From contig NZ_JAUASW010000001.1 in NCBI RefSeq assembly GCF_030345705.1, forward strand, positions 1,860,001 through 1,924,000: DNA of 64,000 bases, given 5' to 3'. How positions within the stretch are numbered: the first letter of the stretch is position 1; the number at the start of each line of letters is the position of its first letter. The notes beneath the pieces are model-generated. The model saw nothing but the letters and a program-made list of their open reading frames with translations, ran no database searches and was not told the DNA's origin. The position numbers were made by a program, and so were the translations under genes. Positions 16,535 to 25,811 of this stretch are shown here, in pieces. This DNA is from Pelomonas sp. SE-A7 (GTDB lineage Bacteria > Pseudomonadota > Gammaproteobacteria > Burkholderiales > Burkholderiaceae_C).

Positions 16535-16657
16535 AAATCCTCCGACTGAACAGGCGGGCCATCAAGGTGACGCCGGCCTGGCTGGAGATAATTCGCGGAC
16601 TCTACAGGCAAGCCCGCGGCCCCTCGCCGTGCCGGCACAGCCAGCCGGCAATCGCGC

Positions 16658-17521
16658 ATGAAAACCCAAGCCATCCGAGAAGAAATCGACACCGCACGCA
16701 GTGGCGGTGCCCTGCGGCAGATCGTCATCCCGCCCTGCCCCGAGCTGCTGGCCCGCCTGCAGCAGGCCATGGCCCAGGCCGAGCCCGACCTGAACGAGGT
16801 CGCCCGCATCGCCACCGCCGACGTGGCCATGTCGGCCACGCTTTTGCGCACTGCCAACAGCCCGCTCTACAAGGCCGAGGGCCAGCCCTGCTCCACCGTG
16901 GGCCAGGCGATGAACCGGCTGGGTCTGCGCGAGACCGCCGCCATCCTGACCGGCTTCCTGGTCCGCAATGCCATCCCGGTGAACAGCCCGCAGCTGGCGC
17001 GCTTCTGGGAGCGCTCGACCAAGCGCGCCATCGCCATGGACTTCATCGCCCGCCAGTTGCCGGGCCTGTCGCCCGAGCTGGCCTACACCTTCGGACTGTT
17101 CTGCCATGTGGGCATGCCGGTGCTGCTGCAGAGCGTGCGGGGCTATGGCTCGACCATGGTCGAGGCCGGCGCCCGCATCGACCGGCCCTACATCGCGACC
17201 GAGAACGCCAACCACCGCACCGACCATGCCGTGGTCGGTGCCCTGGTCGTGCGGGCCTGGAACATGGCGCCCGAGCTGATGGCCGCGATCCGGCTGCACC
17301 ACGACTTCGTCTCGCTCGGCGACGGCAGCATCGAGGCCGAGATCCACACCCTGGTGGCCGCCGGCCTGGTGGCCGAGCAGCTGATGCGCGCCCACGAAGG
17401 CCTGGTGCCCGATGCCGACTGGGCCCTGCACAGCGCCAGGGCGCTGGACTGGCTGCAGGTCGGCGCCGAGGAGCTGGAGCTCTGGGACGAGCAGCTCAGG
17501 CCGATGCTGGACGAAGCCTGA
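16658..17521 (+). CDS. HDOD domain signalling protein
   Basis: The 287-residue protein is mostly one HDOD domain (PF08668). It has ARIATADVAMSATLLRTANS and the helical core LAYTFGLFCHVGMPVL, and later AIRLHHDF where metal-dependent HD enzymes carry catalytic residues. HDOD proteins lack catalytic HD residues and act as signalling adaptors, often in c-di-GMP, motility or stress circuits. There is no other domain. It begins a likely three-gene operon: 27 bp separate it from the Cache protein, and 9 bp separate that from the hybrid kinase. Confidence 0.85.
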   Translation: MKTQAIREEIDTARSGGALRQIVIPPCPELLARLQQAMAQAEPDLNEVARIATADVAMSATLLRTANSPLYKAEGQPCSTVGQAMNRLGLRETAAILTGFLVRNAIPVNSPQLARFWERSTKRAIAMDFIARQLPGLSPELAYTFGLFCHVGMPVLLQSVRGYGSTMVEAGARIDRPYIATENANHRTDHAVVGALVVRAWNMAPELMAAIRLHHDFVSLGDGSIEAEIHTLVAAGLVAEQLMRAHEGLVPDADWALHSARALDWLQVGAEELELWDEQLRPMLDEA

Positions 17522-17548
17522 GCGCAACATTGCAGGAAAGGGGCCGCC

Positions 17549-18046
17549 ATGCCATCCACCTTCCATCGCATCTTGCTCCTGTTGACCTTGCCGTTGACAG
17601 CGCTGGCCGAACCGCTGCCGCGCAGCGATGAAGCCGATGCCCATCGGCTGATGGACCAGGCCCAGGCCTACTTCAAGCAGCATGGCATGGCGCGTTCGAT
17701 CGCCGAGTTCAACCGGCTGGACAGTCCGTTCAACGTCAAGAGCGACATCAATCCCAAGGGCGACCTCTACCTGTACAGCCTGACCCGCAGCGGCTACCAG
17801 TCAGTGCATGGCAAGAACCCCAAGATCCGCGGCAAGGTCATGCTGGACATGCGTGACGCCGATGGCATCTTCCTGATCAGAGAGCTGGTCAAGGCCTGCT
17901 TCGAATCGCGCGAGGGCCGGGGTTGGGTGTCCTACAAATGGCCGCATCCGCTGACCAAGACGGTGGAGGCCAAGCGCGGCTATGTGCAGCGCGTGCCGGG
18001 TGAACCCGATTTCTGCCTGGGCACCGGCATCTACGTCTCACGCTAG
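17549..18046 (+). CDS. Secreted single-Cache-domain protein
   Basis: The 165-residue protein has a Sec signal peptide (to about Ala20, LTALA) and then a single Cache domain. IAEFNRLDSPF, GDLYLYSLTRSGYQSVHGKNP, DMRDADGIFLIREL and GWVSYKWPHP are all standard Cache_2 landmarks. There is no membrane anchor after the signal and no output domain, so it is a free periplasmic sensor or ligand-binding protein. Two cysteines (in KACFESR and DFCLGTG) could form a disulfide. It is 9 bp upstream of the hybrid kinase and may present its ligand to that protein. Confidence 0.8.
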   Translation: MPSTFHRILLLLTLPLTALAEPLPRSDEADAHRLMDQAQAYFKQHGMARSIAEFNRLDSPFNVKSDINPKGDLYLYSLTRSGYQSVHGKNPKIRGKVMLDMRDADGIFLIRELVKACFESREGRGWVSYKWPHPLTKTVEAKRGYVQRVPGEPDFCLGTGIYVSR

Positions 18047-18055
18047 CCACCCGCG

Positions 18056-20608
18056 ATGCTTCAGCGTCTGATCGCCGTCCTTCTGGAGAACGCTCGCGGC
18101 GTCCGCGCCCTGGTGGTGCTGCTGATACTGACCGTGGTGTCCATGGGCCTGGCCCAGACCTGGTACGCGGTGCGCCAGGACCGGCTGCAGACCCTGGCCA
18201 CCGAGCGCGAGCATGGCTTCACCGCCATCCACCTGCTGGCCGAGCATGCGCGGCAGATCCTGGACGACGCCGAAGGCAACCTGGCCTCGCTGGCCCGCAA
18301 GATCGACCAGGAGCGCGGCAGCCGGCCGTCCGACGACGCGCTGATACGCCGCGTGCTGACCCAGGCCCAGTCCTTCAAGCGCACCATCACCTCGTTCCAG
18401 TTCGTCAACACTCGCGGCGTCGCCTCGGTCAGCTCGATCGACTACCCGGCCTACCAGACCGACGCCGACGACCGCACCTATGTCGCCCAGCTGCTGGCCC
18501 ATCCGGACAACGAGGGCTCGAAGGTCGGCCGGCCCTTCGCCCGCTTCTACGACGGCGAGGCCATCCTGCCGCTGGCCCGCAACTTCCGCACCGGCGACGG
18601 CCGCTACCAGGGCGTCCTGAGCACCGACATCCGGCTGTCCTACTTCACCGACTTCTATGCCCACATCGCGCAGGACAGCCATGCGCTGGTGGGCCTGGTC
18701 AGCGACGACGGCTTCCTCATCGTCCGCGCGCCGGCCGTGCCGGGCGAGGTGGGTGCCGAGGTCAGCCAGCATCCCGGTTTCGCCGAACTGAAGTCGGCCC
18801 GCGACCAGGGCCGCTTCGAATCCGGCGGCTTCCTGGGCGACCCGGCCGAGCAGCGCCGCCTGGTGTTCCACCAACGCATCGCCGACACGGCGGTCACCGT
18901 GATCTATGCGCGCGACATGGACGAGGTGCTGGCCGGCTGGCGGCTGCGCAGCCGCGACCGCGCCCTCTTCACCGCCGCGGTGACCGCCTTCCTCGTACTG
19001 CTGGGCGCGCTGCTGTACCGGCAGATCGGCCGGCTGCACAACTCGCGCAACTCGCTGGCCCAGAGCCGGGCCCGGTTGGCCAGCATCTTCCACAACTCGC
19101 CGGTGCCGCTGGCCCTGCTGCGCATGGCGGACGACCGGGTGACCGACGCGAACCCGGCCTTCCTTGCCCTGTTCGGCTACCGCGACCGCGACCTCATCGG
19201 CCGCACGCCGCAGGAGCTGGGCATCTGGGCCGACTATGCCGAGCGCCAGCCCTACCTGGAACAGCTGCGGGCCGACCAGCAGCTCCATGGCTACGAAGCC
19301 CGGCTGGTCGACCGCAACGGCGCCGTGTTGCAATGCCAGATTTCGGCCAAGGTCTTCGAGGCCGACGACGGCGCCCTGGTCATCTTCTCACCGGTCGACA
19401 TCACGGCGCAGCGGGCCGCCGAGGGCAAGCTGCACCAGCTGGAACTGCAGCTGCGCGAGACCCAGAAGATGGAGGCCATAGGCACGCTGGCCGGTGGCAT
19501 CGCCCATGACTTCAACAACATCCTGGCCGCCATCCTCGGCAATGTGGGCATGGCCCGCCAGGATCTGGAGGCTCGCCATCCGGTGCGCGCCTTCCTGGAC
19601 GAGATCAACCGCGCCGCGCTGCGTGCCCGCAACCTGGTGCAGCAGATCCTGACCTTCAGCCGGCGTCAGCCGCACCAGCTCGAGGTCCAGGCGCTGCAAC
19701 CGCTGATCGAGGAATCGATCAGCCTGCTGCGCGCCACCCTGCCCGCGCGCGTCACGCTGGAGCGCCAGGTGCCCGCCGAGCCGCTCTACGTCAATGCCAA
19801 CGCGACTCAGCTGCAGCAGGTGCTGCTGAACCTCGGCACCAATGCCTGGCATGCACTGGGCGGCAGCACCGGCCGCATAGGCCTGGGCTGCGAGGCCACC
19901 CGGCTGGAGCCCGGCTCCGATCCGCGCCTGCAGGCCCTGCCACGCGGCGACTATGTGCACCTGTGGGTGTCCGATACCGGCATGGGCATGGCGCCCGAGC
20001 TGCTGGAGCGCATCTTCGAACCCTTCTTCACCACCAAGCCGGTCGGCGAAGGCACGGGCCTGGGCCTGGCCGTGGTGCACGGCATCGTGGCCAGCCACGG
20101 TGGCGCCATCCTGGTGGACAGCCAGGTCGGCCACGGGACCCGCTTCCATCTGTACCTGCCGCGCCAGCAGGCGCCGGCGCAAACCTCGGACCCTGCCGTT
20201 GCCAACCCCCACCACGTTGGTGGCCAGGAGCATGTGATCTACCTGGACGACGACGAGGTGATGCTGCTGATGGTGGAGCGGCTGCTGCAGCGCCTGGGCT
20301 ACCGGGTCAGTACCTTCCAGCGGGCCGAGGTCGCGCTGGCGGCCTTGGCCGAACCCGGCCAGCCGGTGGACGCGCTGATCACCGACTTCAACATGCCCGA
20401 CCTCTCGGGCCTGGAGGTCGTCGAACAGGCGGCGCGGCTGCGGCCTGGCCTGGTCCTGATGATGAGCTCGGGCTTCATCACCGACGAGCTGCGTGCCGGG
20501 GCCCAGCGCGCCGGCGTCTGTGCCTTGCTGGAGAAGCAGGACACGCTGGACGCCCTGCCCCGGCTGCTGCGCGCCTGCCTGGACCAGCGAGGCCAGGCGC
20601 CGGCCTGA
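18056..20608 (+). CDS. Hybrid sensor histidine kinase with Cache, PAS and C-terminal receiver
   Basis: The order in this 850-residue protein is: helix (about 17-36), periplasmic Cache-type sensor (37-285), second helix (about 302-325), PAS (340-455), HisKA with His484 in GGIAHDFNNIL, HATPase (NLGTNAWHAL N-box, SDTGMGM and GTGLGLAV G-boxes) and a receiver with phospho-acceptor Asp777 (LITDFNMPD). The receiver ends the protein, so phosphate must pass to a separate Hpt or regulator, or the receiver tunes the kinase. No such partner lies in the window. It is the third gene of the HDOD-Cache-kinase operon. Confidence 0.9.
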   Translation: MLQRLIAVLLENARGVRALVVLLILTVVSMGLAQTWYAVRQDRLQTLATEREHGFTAIHLLAEHARQILDDAEGNLASLARKIDQERGSRPSDDALIRRVLTQAQSFKRTITSFQFVNTRGVASVSSIDYPAYQTDADDRTYVAQLLAHPDNEGSKVGRPFARFYDGEAILPLARNFRTGDGRYQGVLSTDIRLSYFTDFYAHIAQDSHALVGLVSDDGFLIVRAPAVPGEVGAEVSQHPGFAELKSARDQGRFESGGFLGDPAEQRRLVFHQRIADTAVTVIYARDMDEVLAGWRLRSRDRALFTAAVTAFLVLLGALLYRQIGRLHNSRNSLAQSRARLASIFHNSPVPLALLRMADDRVTDANPAFLALFGYRDRDLIGRTPQELGIWADYAERQPYLEQLRADQQLHGYEARLVDRNGAVLQCQISAKVFEADDGALVIFSPVDITAQRAAEGKLHQLELQLRETQKMEAIGTLAGGIAHDFNNILAAILGNVGMARQDLEARHPVRAFLDEINRAALRARNLVQQILTFSRRQPHQLEVQALQPLIEESISLLRATLPARVTLERQVPAEPLYVNANATQLQQVLLNLGTNAWHALGGSTGRIGLGCEATRLEPGSDPRLQALPRGDYVHLWVSDTGMGMAPELLERIFEPFFTTKPVGEGTGLGLAVVHGIVASHGGAILVDSQVGHGTRFHLYLPRQQAPAQTSDPAVANPHHVGGQEHVIYLDDDEVMLLMVERLLQRLGYRVSTFQRAEVALAALAEPGQPVDALITDFNMPDLSGLEVVEQAARLRPGLVLMMSSGFITDELRAGAQRAGVCALLEKQDTLDALPRLLRACLDQRGQAPA

Positions 20609-20619
20609 AGCCGCAGCAC

Positions 20620-21771
20620 TCACATGCTGATGAACATCACCAGCAAGATGTAGAGCAGCGAGCACAGCAGGGCCACGAACAGCAGGGCCACGGTTCGCCA
20701 GGTTGCGGCCAGCCAGCCGAGGCGGTAGGTGCCCTTGAGCTGGGCGTACATATGCACTGGCGGCGCGAAGATCACCAGCAGCGCGGCCACGGCCGGGAGC
20801 CCCAGCGCGCCGGCCACCGCGATGCCCGACAGCAGCAGGCACATGAAGGACAGCGAGTACAGCAGGAAGACCGCGTGGTCGAACATGGTGAACTGGCGCC
20901 GGAACAGGAACAGCAGCCAGACGAAGGGCAGCGAGATCGGCATCAGCAGGATGGCGAACTTGGAACTGGCCGACTTGATCTTGTAGAGCGCCAGCTCCTG
21001 GTTGTCCATGGCATGGGCCAGCTTCTTGATGAGGGTCGGCGTGGCCAGGAAGGGCAGGTTCTTTTCCAGGTTGCGCTTCACGTCGGCTTCGCGCGACTGC
21101 GGCGCCTGGGTGGCTGCCTTGCCGTCCTCGCCGGTGAGCTTGGGCTTGGCGCCCAGTTCCAGGGCCAGGCGGGTCCGCTCCAGCCCGTCGATCCGCTCCT
21201 TCTCCCTCTTGATCTCGCCGTCCAACCGTTCGGCACCGTTGGCCGAGGCCCCCCGTTCCACGGCCTGGGCCTCCAGGCGCTGCAGGCGCTCGCGGCTGCT
21301 GGCCAGCTTCTCGTCTATGCGCTGAAGCCCCACCTCGCTGCTCGTCACCACCGTGCCGTCGCCGAGCTTGACGCTGTCCTCGCTGCTGGTCAGCGAGAAG
21401 GTCATGAACATCACGAAGATCATGAACAGGTACAGGGCCAGCGGCGACACATGGCTGGCGCGCTGGCCGTCGATGTAGCCGCGGGTCAGACGCCCCGGAC
21501 GCAGGACCAGGGCCGGCAAGGTGCGCCAGGCCTTGGTGTCGAAATGCAGGATGCCGTGCAGCAGCTCCTCGAACATGTGCAGCAGCGAACGGTGCACATG
21601 GGCGGCCTGGCCGCAGTGCTGGCAGAAGCGCCCGGTCAGCGTGGCGCCGCAGTTGGCGCAGGCCTGGGCTGAATGGCCGGCCGCGCCTTGGCCCGGCTCG
21701 CCGCGCCCCATCTCATCCGCCACCACGGCCTGGGCCAGGGCCTCGGTCGCCAGTTCAATGTTCCCGGTCAT
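20620..21771 (-). CDS. DUF3667 membrane protein with zinc ribbon and coiled coil
   Basis: The 383-residue protein has an N-terminal four-Cys ribbon (CANCGATLTGRFCQHCGQ). The DUF3667 core follows (LLHMFEELLHGILHFD, then LVLRPGRLTRGYIDGQR) with a helix, then a charged coiled-coil insert (about 170-225, Glu/Arg/Leu heptads), and four more transmembrane helices to the C-terminus. No biochemical function is known for the family. The ATG at 21769-21771 has AAAGAGG before it. It converges with the hybrid kinase gene, 11 bp apart. Confidence 0.8.
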   Translation of the reverse strand: MTGNIELATEALAQAVVADEMGRGEPGQGAAGHSAQACANCGATLTGRFCQHCGQAAHVHRSLLHMFEELLHGILHFDTKAWRTLPALVLRPGRLTRGYIDGQRASHVSPLALYLFMIFVMFMTFSLTSSEDSVKLGDGTVVTSSEVGLQRIDEKLASSRERLQRLEAQAVERGASANGAERLDGEIKREKERIDGLERTRLALELGAKPKLTGEDGKAATQAPQSREADVKRNLEKNLPFLATPTLIKKLAHAMDNQELALYKIKSASSKFAILLMPISLPFVWLLFLFRRQFTMFDHAVFLLYSLSFMCLLLSGIAVAGALGLPAVAALLVIFAPPVHMYAQLKGTYRLGWLAATWRTVALLFVALLCSLLYILLVMFISM

Positions 21772-21921
21772 CGCCTCTTTTCCTCCGCAACCGTCGCCCC
21801 GAACGCAGGACGGCCGCGAGTATCGGTCATCGCACAGACCCCGCATTAACCCGATGTACCGAATGGCAGGGGTTTTCTATCATCGCGCGCTCACTCTGAG
21901 TCTTAGCCCGGAGTCGTCCCC

Positions 21922-22662
21922 ATGCTGCTCAAGCGTCTGGCCTGTCTGCTCGCCGCCTCGCTGATCGTGATCGGCGGGCTGCTGGCATCGCAGCTCGGTT
22001 TCCAGGCCGAGGTTCGCGAGCAGATGCGGCATAGCCTGGACCAGGCCTCGGAGTTCTACCGCAGCTTCGCCAAGCAGCCGCCGCAGATGATCACGGTGAA
22101 GCGCCGCGACGGGTCCACGTACGAGATCGTCGACCCGATGCCGCAATACCGCTTGCGCGAGGACATTGGCCGGCTGCGCTTCGGCCCCTACAACTCGGGC
22201 CTGGTCCGCATCATCGGCCCGGTCGATCCGTCCGGTGAACTGCGGCCCATGGGCGTGGAGATGGTGGGTCTGGAGACGACGCTGAAGGGCGTTCCGGACT
22301 GGACGCTTCGCGCCGAGCTGCCGGTCATGGCCACCCGACCGACGACGGTGCAGTTGCTCGGCTTCATGCTCAGCTACTGGCCCGTCAGCCTGCCGGCCCT
22401 CGCGGCCCTGGCGGCCCTGCTCTTTCTGGCAGTGCGGCCTGGCCCGACGGGCCCGGCACCGGCACTGGAACTGCCGCCGCAGCCTCAACCGGCCCAGGCG
22501 CTCGATGCCGAGTCGCTGGAACGGCTGGCCACGCTGACCCGCGACAACGAGCAGCTGACCCACCAGTTGCTGGCCCAGGGCGAGCAGCTCAAGGCCCTCA
22601 CCGACCAGGTGCGTGCCCGGCGCGAGGCCAAGCATTCGCAGAAGCCGCGCACCCCGGCCTGA
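21922..22662 (+). CDS. Uncharacterised membrane-anchored protein
   Basis: I do not recognise this 246-residue protein. It has an N-terminal hydrophobic segment (about 7-27, possibly an uncleaved anchor), a soluble region of about 115 residues with many charged residues, a second helix (about 155-173, WPVSLPALAALAALLFLAV), a Pro-rich linker and a C-terminal coiled coil (LERLATLTRDNEQLTHQLL onwards). The layout suggests a periplasmic domain between two membrane helices and a cytoplasmic coiled-coil tail. Start: ATG at 21922, the first in frame. Confidence 0.6.
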   Translation: MLLKRLACLLAASLIVIGGLLASQLGFQAEVREQMRHSLDQASEFYRSFAKQPPQMITVKRRDGSTYEIVDPMPQYRLREDIGRLRFGPYNSGLVRIIGPVDPSGELRPMGVEMVGLETTLKGVPDWTLRAELPVMATRPTTVQLLGFMLSYWPVSLPALAALAALLFLAVRPGPTGPAPALELPPQPQPAQALDAESLERLATLTRDNEQLTHQLLAQGEQLKALTDQVRARREAKHSQKPRTPA

Positions 22663-22674
22663 GGCCGCGGGACT

Positions 22675-23553
22675 TCAGCGAACCACCGGCAGCATCTGCT
22701 GCCACAGTGGCTTGTAGACCGGGTTGGCAATGCCTTCGCCATGGGCCCGGCCGCCCTCGCGCACCGGCTCCTTCAAGGCCTTGATCTGGGTCGCCGGCAC
22801 GCCCAGGCGGTGGTAGATGCGGGCCATGGTCGAGCCCTGCTCTTCCTCGACGTGGTAGGTGCCCCACCAGCGCTCGGCCGGCGTGGCGCTGCTGCGGCCG
22901 TACCAGGGCGCGATGTCGCCGTCCCTGCCATGGTCCCAGCCGCCGGAAAACATGATCACGCCGGCCACGGCACGGCTCTGCGCCAGGTAGGCCGCCATGC
23001 CGCCGCCCTGCGACTGGCCGGCCAGCACCAGGCGTTCCCAGCGCGGCTGGCCCTGGGCATCGAGGTACTGATCCCAGCGGCCGGCGGCATCGCTGCGCAC
23101 CAGGTACTGCAGCAAGGCGGTCAGGCGCGGCACGATGGCGTCCTCGGGCCGGTCACCGATCAGGCCGGTGCTGATGTCGCCCCAGACCCGTTGCTGGCGC
23201 ATCTCGGCCGCACAGCCGGGCTTGCTGCGCAGGCGCGCCGGCACGCAGATCTGCGACACCGCCTGATGGTTCAGGTAGGACAGGCCGACCAGGCGATAGC
23301 CCTGCTCCAGCCAGGTTTCGAACAGCTGGCGCGGCCCCGGCGCCGGCCGCCCGTTGGTGCCGGGCAGCCACACGATCAAAGGTGCATTGGCCTGCGCGGC
23401 CTGCACGGCTCCATAGACCACCAGATGCGGCGCCTCGCCTGCGGCCAGCCGGGCATCGGTGGCATGGGGATCGATCAGCAGGCGCTGCGGCTCGGCCCAG
23501 GAGGCGGCGGCCGCCAGCGCCAGGGCGAGCAGGGTCAGGGAGCGCTTCTTCAT
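22675..23553 (-). CDS. Secreted alpha/beta hydrolase (esterase-like)
   Basis: The 292-residue protein has a Sec signal peptide (MKKRSLTLLALALAAAASWA). The fold is an alpha/beta hydrolase, with APLIVWLPGTNG in the oxyanion strand, the nucleophile elbow GQSQGGG and a late RAHGEG that may provide the His. Several cysteines (QICVPARLRSKPGC) could form a periplasmic disulfide. The substrate is unknown. Its ATG overlaps the stop of the upstream metallopeptidase-like gene (ATGA), so the two secreted proteins are translationally coupled. Confidence 0.75.
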   Translation of the reverse strand: MKKRSLTLLALALAAAASWAEPQRLLIDPHATDARLAAGEAPHLVVYGAVQAAQANAPLIVWLPGTNGRPAPGPRQLFETWLEQGYRLVGLSYLNHQAVSQICVPARLRSKPGCAAEMRQQRVWGDISTGLIGDRPEDAIVPRLTALLQYLVRSDAAGRWDQYLDAQGQPRWERLVLAGQSQGGGMAAYLAQSRAVAGVIMFSGGWDHGRDGDIAPWYGRSSATPAERWWGTYHVEEEQGSTMARIYHRLGVPATQIKALKEPVREGGRAHGEGIANPVYKPLWQQMLPVVR

Positions 23554-25178
23554 TGCTGCACCAGCCAGCGCCTGAAGTCGGCCTGGAACTCGGACTCGCT
23601 GAGGCCGAAGGCCTGCTGGAACGAGGCGGCCGCGCCGGGCTGCTTCTGGCCCGCCAGCTTGTAGTACTCGACCCAGGCCGGCAGGAAGCGCTCGCCGGTG
23701 ATGGCCTGCAGGTACATGCTCATCAAGCCGGCCATCTGATAGTTGCCGCGCTTCTCCTTCATCATCTGGGTCCAGCCGTTGGGGCTGACCGTGGCCAGCT
23801 CCTCGGGCTGCAGACTGGTCTTGTTGCCGGTGCGCCACCAGTTCAGGTTGCGGTCGCGCCAGCTGCGCATCACCTCGGTCTCGACATCGGTCACGCGCAC
23901 CTGCGGCGCCAGCATGTAGGCCATCAGGTCGGCCGTGCCCTCGCGCAGCCAGACCGGCGGCCGGAAGCCCGCATGGTTGTTGTCCAGCTGCTTCTGCAGC
24001 TCATGGGTCAACTCGTGCAGCGTGGTCTTCACCGCCACGTCGTAGGCCGCGGCGCGGTTCTGCCTGGGCGTGAACTTGAGGGCGATCTGGCCCTTGCTGT
24101 TGGACAGGCCGCCGCTGACCTCGCCCTGCAGCTCGGCCCGCTCGACCGGCATGCGCATGTCTTCGCGCAGTATGGTCTCGTAGTCCTGCAGGCCGCCGCC
24201 CACATAGATGCGGGCACCGCGCACCAAGCCGACCTTGAGCGTGTCGTTGACCAGGCGATCGAACTGGGCGCTGGCCTGGCGCACCACGCCCAGCCAGTCG
24301 CGCTCGACCTGCAGGGCGAACTCGTCCTTCACATAGCCGCCCATCTTGACCTGGATGGCATTCGGGCTGGCCGCGGCCGCCTCGGCCACGGCGTCTGCTT
24401 CGGGCCGCTCGGCCTGCTGCTTCTCGACCACCGCGATCAGCTCGGCCTGGCTCAGCCCGAACTGCTGGCTGAACGCAGCCTCGGCATCGAATCCATGGCG
24501 GCCAGCGGCCTGCAGGTAAGCCTTCATGCGCGGATGGAAGTCGGCGCCCAGGCGCTGCTGCAAGGCCTCGACCAGGCTCAGGGACAGGCGCTGGGCGGCG
24601 CGCAGGGTTTGCTGGCCTTGCACCAGCTTGGCCGACTTGGCCGCGTCCGCGCCCTCGGGCCGGTGGATGGGCGGCTCGGCCGCGTAGGAAGGCAGGGTCG
24701 GCAGGTTCAGGGCCGCGACCAGCTGGCGCGCCACCAGGTCGGCCAGGCCGGTGCTCAGCCAGGCCGGCAGCCGCTTGGCCTCGCCGGCCGTCAGCTCTTC
24801 GACCACCAGGCCCATGCCCTGGCGCAGCGGCTGCAAGAGGGCGCGGCGACGCAGCTCGGCTTCGGCCAGGCCGGCCTCCACTTTCAGCTGGCCAGCAGCA
24901 CCGGCCTGGATCGGCACGGCAGCCGTCGGCGTGGACAGCATCAGCAGCGACAACCGCCCGTCCAGCTTGATTCCGTATTGCGCCTGGGCAAAGGCTTCCA
25001 GCGAATCCAGCGCCTGCTTGCTGCGCGGCAGCCATTGCTCGGAGACCCGCTGCGACCAGCGGTCGGCACCGCCCGAGAACTGCAGCGGAATCTCGGCCTG
25101 CGAGGCAGTCGCGGCCAGCAGCAGGCTGACGATGAGGGAGAGGCGCAAGGCCGGCGAAGGAGCGGAGGGGAACTTCAT
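23550..25178 (-). CDS. Secreted gluzincin-like metallopeptidase with internal duplication
   Basis: The 542-residue protein has a signal peptide (to about Ala28). The C-terminal half has a zincin site: H388-E-L-T-H392 and E413 in WLREGTADL, the peptidase-MA-like pattern. The N-terminal half repeats the plan without the metal ligands: VEELTAG (126-132) replaces the HELTH segment and WLSTGLADL replaces WLREGTADL. A shared tail motif is also seen twice, AFSQQFGLSQAEL (235-247) and SFQQAFGLSESEF (519-531). So it looks like an ancient tandem duplication with a dead first copy and an active second copy. It is the first gene of a two-gene unit with the alpha/beta hydrolase. Confidence 0.75.
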   Translation of the reverse strand: MKFPSAPSPALRLSLIVSLLLAATASQAEIPLQFSGGADRWSQRVSEQWLPRSKQALDSLEAFAQAQYGIKLDGRLSLLMLSTPTAAVPIQAGAAGQLKVEAGLAEAELRRRALLQPLRQGMGLVVEELTAGEAKRLPAWLSTGLADLVARQLVAALNLPTLPSYAAEPPIHRPEGADAAKSAKLVQGQQTLRAAQRLSLSLVEALQQRLGADFHPRMKAYLQAAGRHGFDAEAAFSQQFGLSQAELIAVVEKQQAERPEADAVAEAAAASPNAIQVKMGGYVKDEFALQVERDWLGVVRQASAQFDRLVNDTLKVGLVRGARIYVGGGLQDYETILREDMRMPVERAELQGEVSGGLSNSKGQIALKFTPRQNRAAAYDVAVKTTLHELTHELQKQLDNNHAGFRPPVWLREGTADLMAYMLAPQVRVTDVETEVMRSWRDRNLNWWRTGNKTSLQPEELATVSPNGWTQMMKEKRGNYQMAGLMSMYLQAITGERFLPAWVEYYKLAGQKQPGAAASFQQAFGLSESEFQADFRRWLVQQ

Positions 25179-25243
25179 GGACGCGCAGTCTCGCGATTCA
25201 ATGTGAGCGGATTGTTGCTGAGGCGGGCAGGGACAATGCCGCC

Positions 25244-25798
25244 ATGCCCGTGCTGATGATGCCGCGCGGCCGCCGCCGCCGCGCCGTGCTTGCCCTGATC
25301 CTCCTGTCCCTGCCCTTTCTGGCCTGGCGCCTGTTCAGGCCGCCCTGGGTCGAGGTGCGGGTCGAGGCCCGGCATTGGCAGCGCGAAGTGGAGATCGAGA
25401 AGCATGTGCTGGAGAGCGACTCCGGGCCCTGCAGCGCCATGCCGGCCACGGTGGTCGGCGAGGTGGTGCGAGCCCGGCAGGCCGACGGCCAGGAGCTGTG
25501 CCGCTACCGCTCGCCGCAGTGGCGCCGGCGCTGGTCGCTGCTTGCCGAAGGCGACCTGCCCCGCAAGCCGCAATGGCCGATCGCCGCGCTCAGCTCCCTG
25601 CCGCCCGCCGAGCTGGACGCCGAGCGGGTGGGCAAGCGTCTGGAACGCTACGAGCTGAAGCTGCTGGACGAACAGGGCCGCGACTGGCATTGCGCCCTGC
25701 CGCAGGCCCAATGGGCCGCCGTGGCGGACCAGGCCAGCTACAGGCTGCGCGTGGACCGCTACGGCGTGGGCAACTGCGCGACGCTGGAGCCGCGCTGA
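25244..25798 (+). CDS. Uncharacterised membrane-anchored protein with conserved cysteines
   Basis: I do not recognise this 184-residue protein. It starts with an Arg-rich patch (RGRRRRA) and one hydrophobic helix (about 14-30), giving an N-in, C-out topology, followed by about 150 periplasmic residues. Four cysteines (SGPCSAM, ELCRYRS, DWHCALP, GNCATLE) could make two disulfides. Trp and Arg are frequent. It diverges from the metallopeptidase-like gene (65 bp gap) and converges with the epimerase gene (13 bp gap). Confidence 0.6.
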   Translation: MPVLMMPRGRRRRAVLALILLSLPFLAWRLFRPPWVEVRVEARHWQREVEIEKHVLESDSGPCSAMPATVVGEVVRARQADGQELCRYRSPQWRRRWSLLAEGDLPRKPQWPIAALSSLPPAELDAERVGKRLERYELKLLDEQGRDWHCALPQAQWAAVADQASYRLRVDRYGVGNCATLEPR

Positions 25799-25811
25799 GT
25801 CAGTTCCTGGC

